A stretch of 23,847 bases of DNA from NCBI GenBank assembly GCA_002343325.1, contig DDSG01000048.1:1500-25346 (forward strand), in the 5' to 3' direction. The stretch is from Phycisphaerales bacterium UBA2396. Its GTDB lineage: Bacteria; Planctomycetota; Phycisphaerae; Phycisphaerales; UBA1924. Both the position numbers and the translations under genes were made by a program. Positions 21,799 through 23,847 of this stretch are shown piece by piece (within the stretch, counting starts at the first letter, position 1; the number at the start of each line of letters is the position of its first letter). The notes below the pieces were generated by a model. That model saw only the letters and a list, made by a program, of their open reading frames with translations, had not been told where the DNA came from and made no database searches.

Positions 21799-23847
21799 TC
21801 AACCCACCCGCTCAACGGTCACCTTGGGACCAAACGCAAACGCCCCTTCGCGGGTGGTGACAACCTTGTCCGAGGCATCCACCTCAAAGCCAAGCCGAAC
21901 GAACTGCCCCCGCGTGTGTTCGTGCCCGTCCCCCGCGTCCATGTACATCGTGCCCTTCGCCCGCCCATCCGCCCCTGCCGCCGTCGACAGCGTCAGCGGG
22001 TCCCAGGGCTTCTCCCCCGTGTGCTGCATCAGCGGGGCCAGCGGCACCACCGATCCGCGCCTCTGGTAAAGCCGCGGCAGCATCGCCTCACCTTCATCCA
22101 CCGACCCCATGCGCACAAACTCGGCCGGCACCGGCGGCTGCTCAGGATGCGGATCGCCCGTTGCGCTGAAGTCGCACACCACCAGCACGTCATTCCCGAT
22201 CAGGAACATCCCGTCCGCCGAACGCAACCGAGCGTCACGCGGATCCGCCCAGAACGCCGGTCGGCACACCGGCAACCCCGTCCGCGACGCCTCCTCGAAC
22301 AGCGTGTAAAAATACGGCAGCAGCCGATACCGCCGCTCGATCGCCCGGCGGCACAGCCCCGTCCACGGCTCGCCGAACGACCACGGCTCGTGGTCCGCCA
22401 CGGGCTTGCCCGCCCACTCCTTGATCTTGTGCGCACGCGCAAAGGGCAGCAACGCCCCCACCCCCATCCACCTCGCGAACAGCTCCGGCGATGTCGTGTC
22501 CGCGAACCCGCCGATGTCCGGACCCACAAACGGCTGCCCGCTCAGCCCCAGATTCAGCACCATCGACACCGACCACCGGAAGTGCGACTGATTCGCGATG
22601 TTGTCCCCGGTCCACGTGGCCGCGTAACGATGCCCGCCCAGGAAGTTCGACCGCGTCAGCACGAACGGCCTTGCGTCCGGATTCGCCGCCGCGATCCCTT
22701 CTCGGGACGCCCGCACCATCTGCATCCCGTACACATTGTGGTACTTCGCGTGCGGGCCCGGCCCGCCGAGTTCCTCGTCCGCCTCGTGCATCACCGAGTT
22801 GGGCATGCTCTTGCCCGGCCCATCGAACACCGCGGGCTCGTTCATGTCGTTCCACACGCCGCCAAACCCCAGCGCCATGAACTCCTTGTAGAACGCGGCC
22901 CACCAGCGGCGAGTCCTCGCCCGCGTGAAGTCCGGGAACGCGCACGGCCCTGGCCACACCGCGCCGCGATACTCGCGCGTTCCGCCCTCCGACAGTTCGC
23001 CGTCGCGCGTGTCCTCCACCGGGGGAAGGCCCAGCAGCGCGCGCGCCTGGTTGGTCACCACCGCCGTCGGCTTCTGCTCCGTCCCGGCAATGCGCACAAA
23101 GTGCCCGCCCTCTCGCCCGGACGTGTACGCGAAGTAGTCGTCCTCGGCGGAAAGCCCGGGGTCGATCATCGCCACCGTCCGGAAGCCCTCGCGGCGCAGG
23201 TCCGCCGTGATCGCCTTCATGTCCGGGAACTTCGACTGATCAACCGTGAAGCACCGGAACGCCTTCATGTAGTCGATGTCGAGCCAGATCACATCGCACG
23301 GGATCCGGTGCTCGCGGAACCCCTTGGCGATCTCGCGCACGCGGGACTCGGGCTCGTAACTCCACCGGCACTGCTGATACCCAAGCGCCCAGAGCGGGGG
23401 CATCGGCATCGTCCCGGTCAGCCGCGCGAGAACACCCAGCACCTCCTCCGCGCTTGCCCCATCAATAACTGTCACCGCCGGGCTCGGGCCTTCGCACTCG
23501 ACCAGGATCGCCCCGGGGTCGGTCGCGCACAGGTCGAGCCTCACGCGCCAGGTCGATTCGACGATTACACCGAACGCCGTCCCGTTCGGTCGAACCGCCA
23601 GAATCCACGGCTGCGACTGATAGACGCTCGGCGTGCGCTCGTCGTAGCCGAAGGAGTCCGACGTCCACATCATCGCCCGCCGGCCGTTGCGCAGCAGAGG
23701 TCCGGCCTGCTCGCCCGTCCCGTAGAGTGAGGTCCCCGGGCTGATCGGAATCCGCACCCGCGGCCGATCCGTCCACCGGAAGCCGGGCCGAACCGGGAAG
23801 CCAACCGGCGCGGTGCCCGTGGGCTTGGGCTGCTCGACATAGGCGGG
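21799..23847 (-). CDS. Glycoside hydrolase family 31 (alpha-glucosidase-like), 5' end missing
   Basis: The frame is open to the window end, so the start lies beyond 23847; 682 residues are visible. A GTG at 23757 is not the true start, because upstream codons continue a GH31-like N-terminal beta domain (ending SLYGTGEQAGPLLR). The catalytic barrel shows CDVIWLDIDYM, the nucleophile motif WNDMNEP (around 22835-22858) and the acid/base motif WTGDN (around 22600-22615), then GPDIGGF and RYRLLPYFYTLFEEA. The C-terminal beta domain ends in YMDAGDGHEHTRG. The family cleaves alpha-glycosidic bonds with retention; alpha-glucosidase, alpha-xylosidase or other specificities are all possible. It leads the sugar cluster, so its product probably acts on the imported oligosaccharide. 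Whether it is secreted cannot be seen. Confidence 0.93.
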   Translation of the reverse strand, partial: PAYVEQPKPTGTAPVGFPVRPGFRWTDRPRVRIPISPGTSLYGTGEQAGPLLRNGRRAMMWTSDSFGYDERTPSVYQSQPWILAVRPNGTAFGVIVESTWRVRLDLCATDPGAILVECEGPSPAVTVIDGASAEEVLGVLARLTGTMPMPPLWALGYQQCRWSYEPESRVREIAKGFREHRIPCDVIWLDIDYMKAFRCFTVDQSKFPDMKAITADLRREGFRTVAMIDPGLSAEDDYFAYTSGREGGHFVRIAGTEQKPTAVVTNQARALLGLPPVEDTRDGELSEGGTREYRGAVWPGPCAFPDFTRARTRRWWAAFYKEFMALGFGGVWNDMNEPAVFDGPGKSMPNSVMHEADEELGGPGPHAKYHNVYGMQMVRASREGIAAANPDARPFVLTRSNFLGGHRYAATWTGDNIANQSHFRWSVSMVLNLGLSGQPFVGPDIGGFADTTSPELFARWMGVGALLPFARAHKIKEWAGKPVADHEPWSFGEPWTGLCRRAIERRYRLLPYFYTLFEEASRTGLPVCRPAFWADPRDARLRSADGMFLIGNDVLVVCDFSATGDPHPEQPPVPAEFVRMGSVDEGEAMLPRLYQRRGSVVPLAPLMQHTGEKPWDPLTLSTAAGADGRAKGTMYMDAGDGHEHTRGQFVRLGFEVDASDKVVTTREGAFAFGPKVTVERVG

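Noticed and set aside
19840..23730. Plus-strand open frame of almost 1300 codons across the sugar cluster
   Set aside because: It is antisense to GH31, DUF2961 and a permease, all with family motifs. The translation is Arg/Pro/His-rich without domains.

Overview
The window is a compact, GC-rich bacterial chromosome segment. It carries 17 protein genes, two of them cut by the window edges. It has no mobile element, tRNA, rRNA or CRISPR array that I can see. The likely source is a planctomycete, probably of the Phycisphaerae type. The evidence is a membrane protein ending in a CRRCGYDM / CPECG zinc ribbon (common in that group), a GldG-family transport component, a Fe-S type PurF, and very short gaps between genes. 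No gap without a gene exceeds 300 bases; the largest is 2932-3186 (255 bases), then 14458-14651 (194 bases).

Layout. 3-1382 (+): the 3' part of a GldG-like membrane protein. 1200-2931 (-): a DUF444/YhbH von Willebrand A protein followed by a small membrane zinc-ribbon protein whose tail runs antisense into the GldG-like gene. 3187-9401 (+): a tightly coupled six-gene lipid operon of acyl-CoA desaturase, FAD oxidoreductase, DUF1365 protein, cyclopropane-fatty-acid-synthase-like methyltransferase, DUF1295 membrane reductase-like protein, and a second CFA-like methyltransferase. 9398-11778 (-): a membrane PAS/HWE-type histidine kinase coupled to an ANTAR response regulator. 11878-13380 (-): purF, divergent from ldhA-like D-lactate dehydrogenase (13462-14457, +). 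14652-17419 (+): rpsD and a PpiD/SurA-like membrane-anchored protein, separated by a strong hairpin. 17423-23847 (-): a sugar-use cluster of GH31 glycosidase (partial), DUF2961/GH172 glycosidase, two ABC sugar permeases and a sugar-binding protein.

How the genes work together. The lipid operon probably makes an unsaturated acyl chain and then modifies the double bond in phospholipids by SAM-dependent one-carbon transfer plus flavin- and reductase-type steps; the final product cannot be read from the sequence. The kinase and ANTAR regulator form a signalling pair that would act on nascent RNA, by analogy with EutW/EutV; no target is evident here. The sugar cluster would import and hydrolyse an oligosaccharide with alpha-glucosyl-type and furanosyl linkages, using an ATPase encoded elsewhere.

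The most interesting points are the two CFA-like enzymes with complementary losses of active-site residues in one operon, the ANTAR/HWE pair with unknown target, TACGAT-N6-start arrangements that suggest leaderless transcripts, a perfect 14-base tandem duplication across the purF stop codon, and the 183-base antisense overlap at 1200-1382. All function calls come from motif recognition by eye, with no database search.
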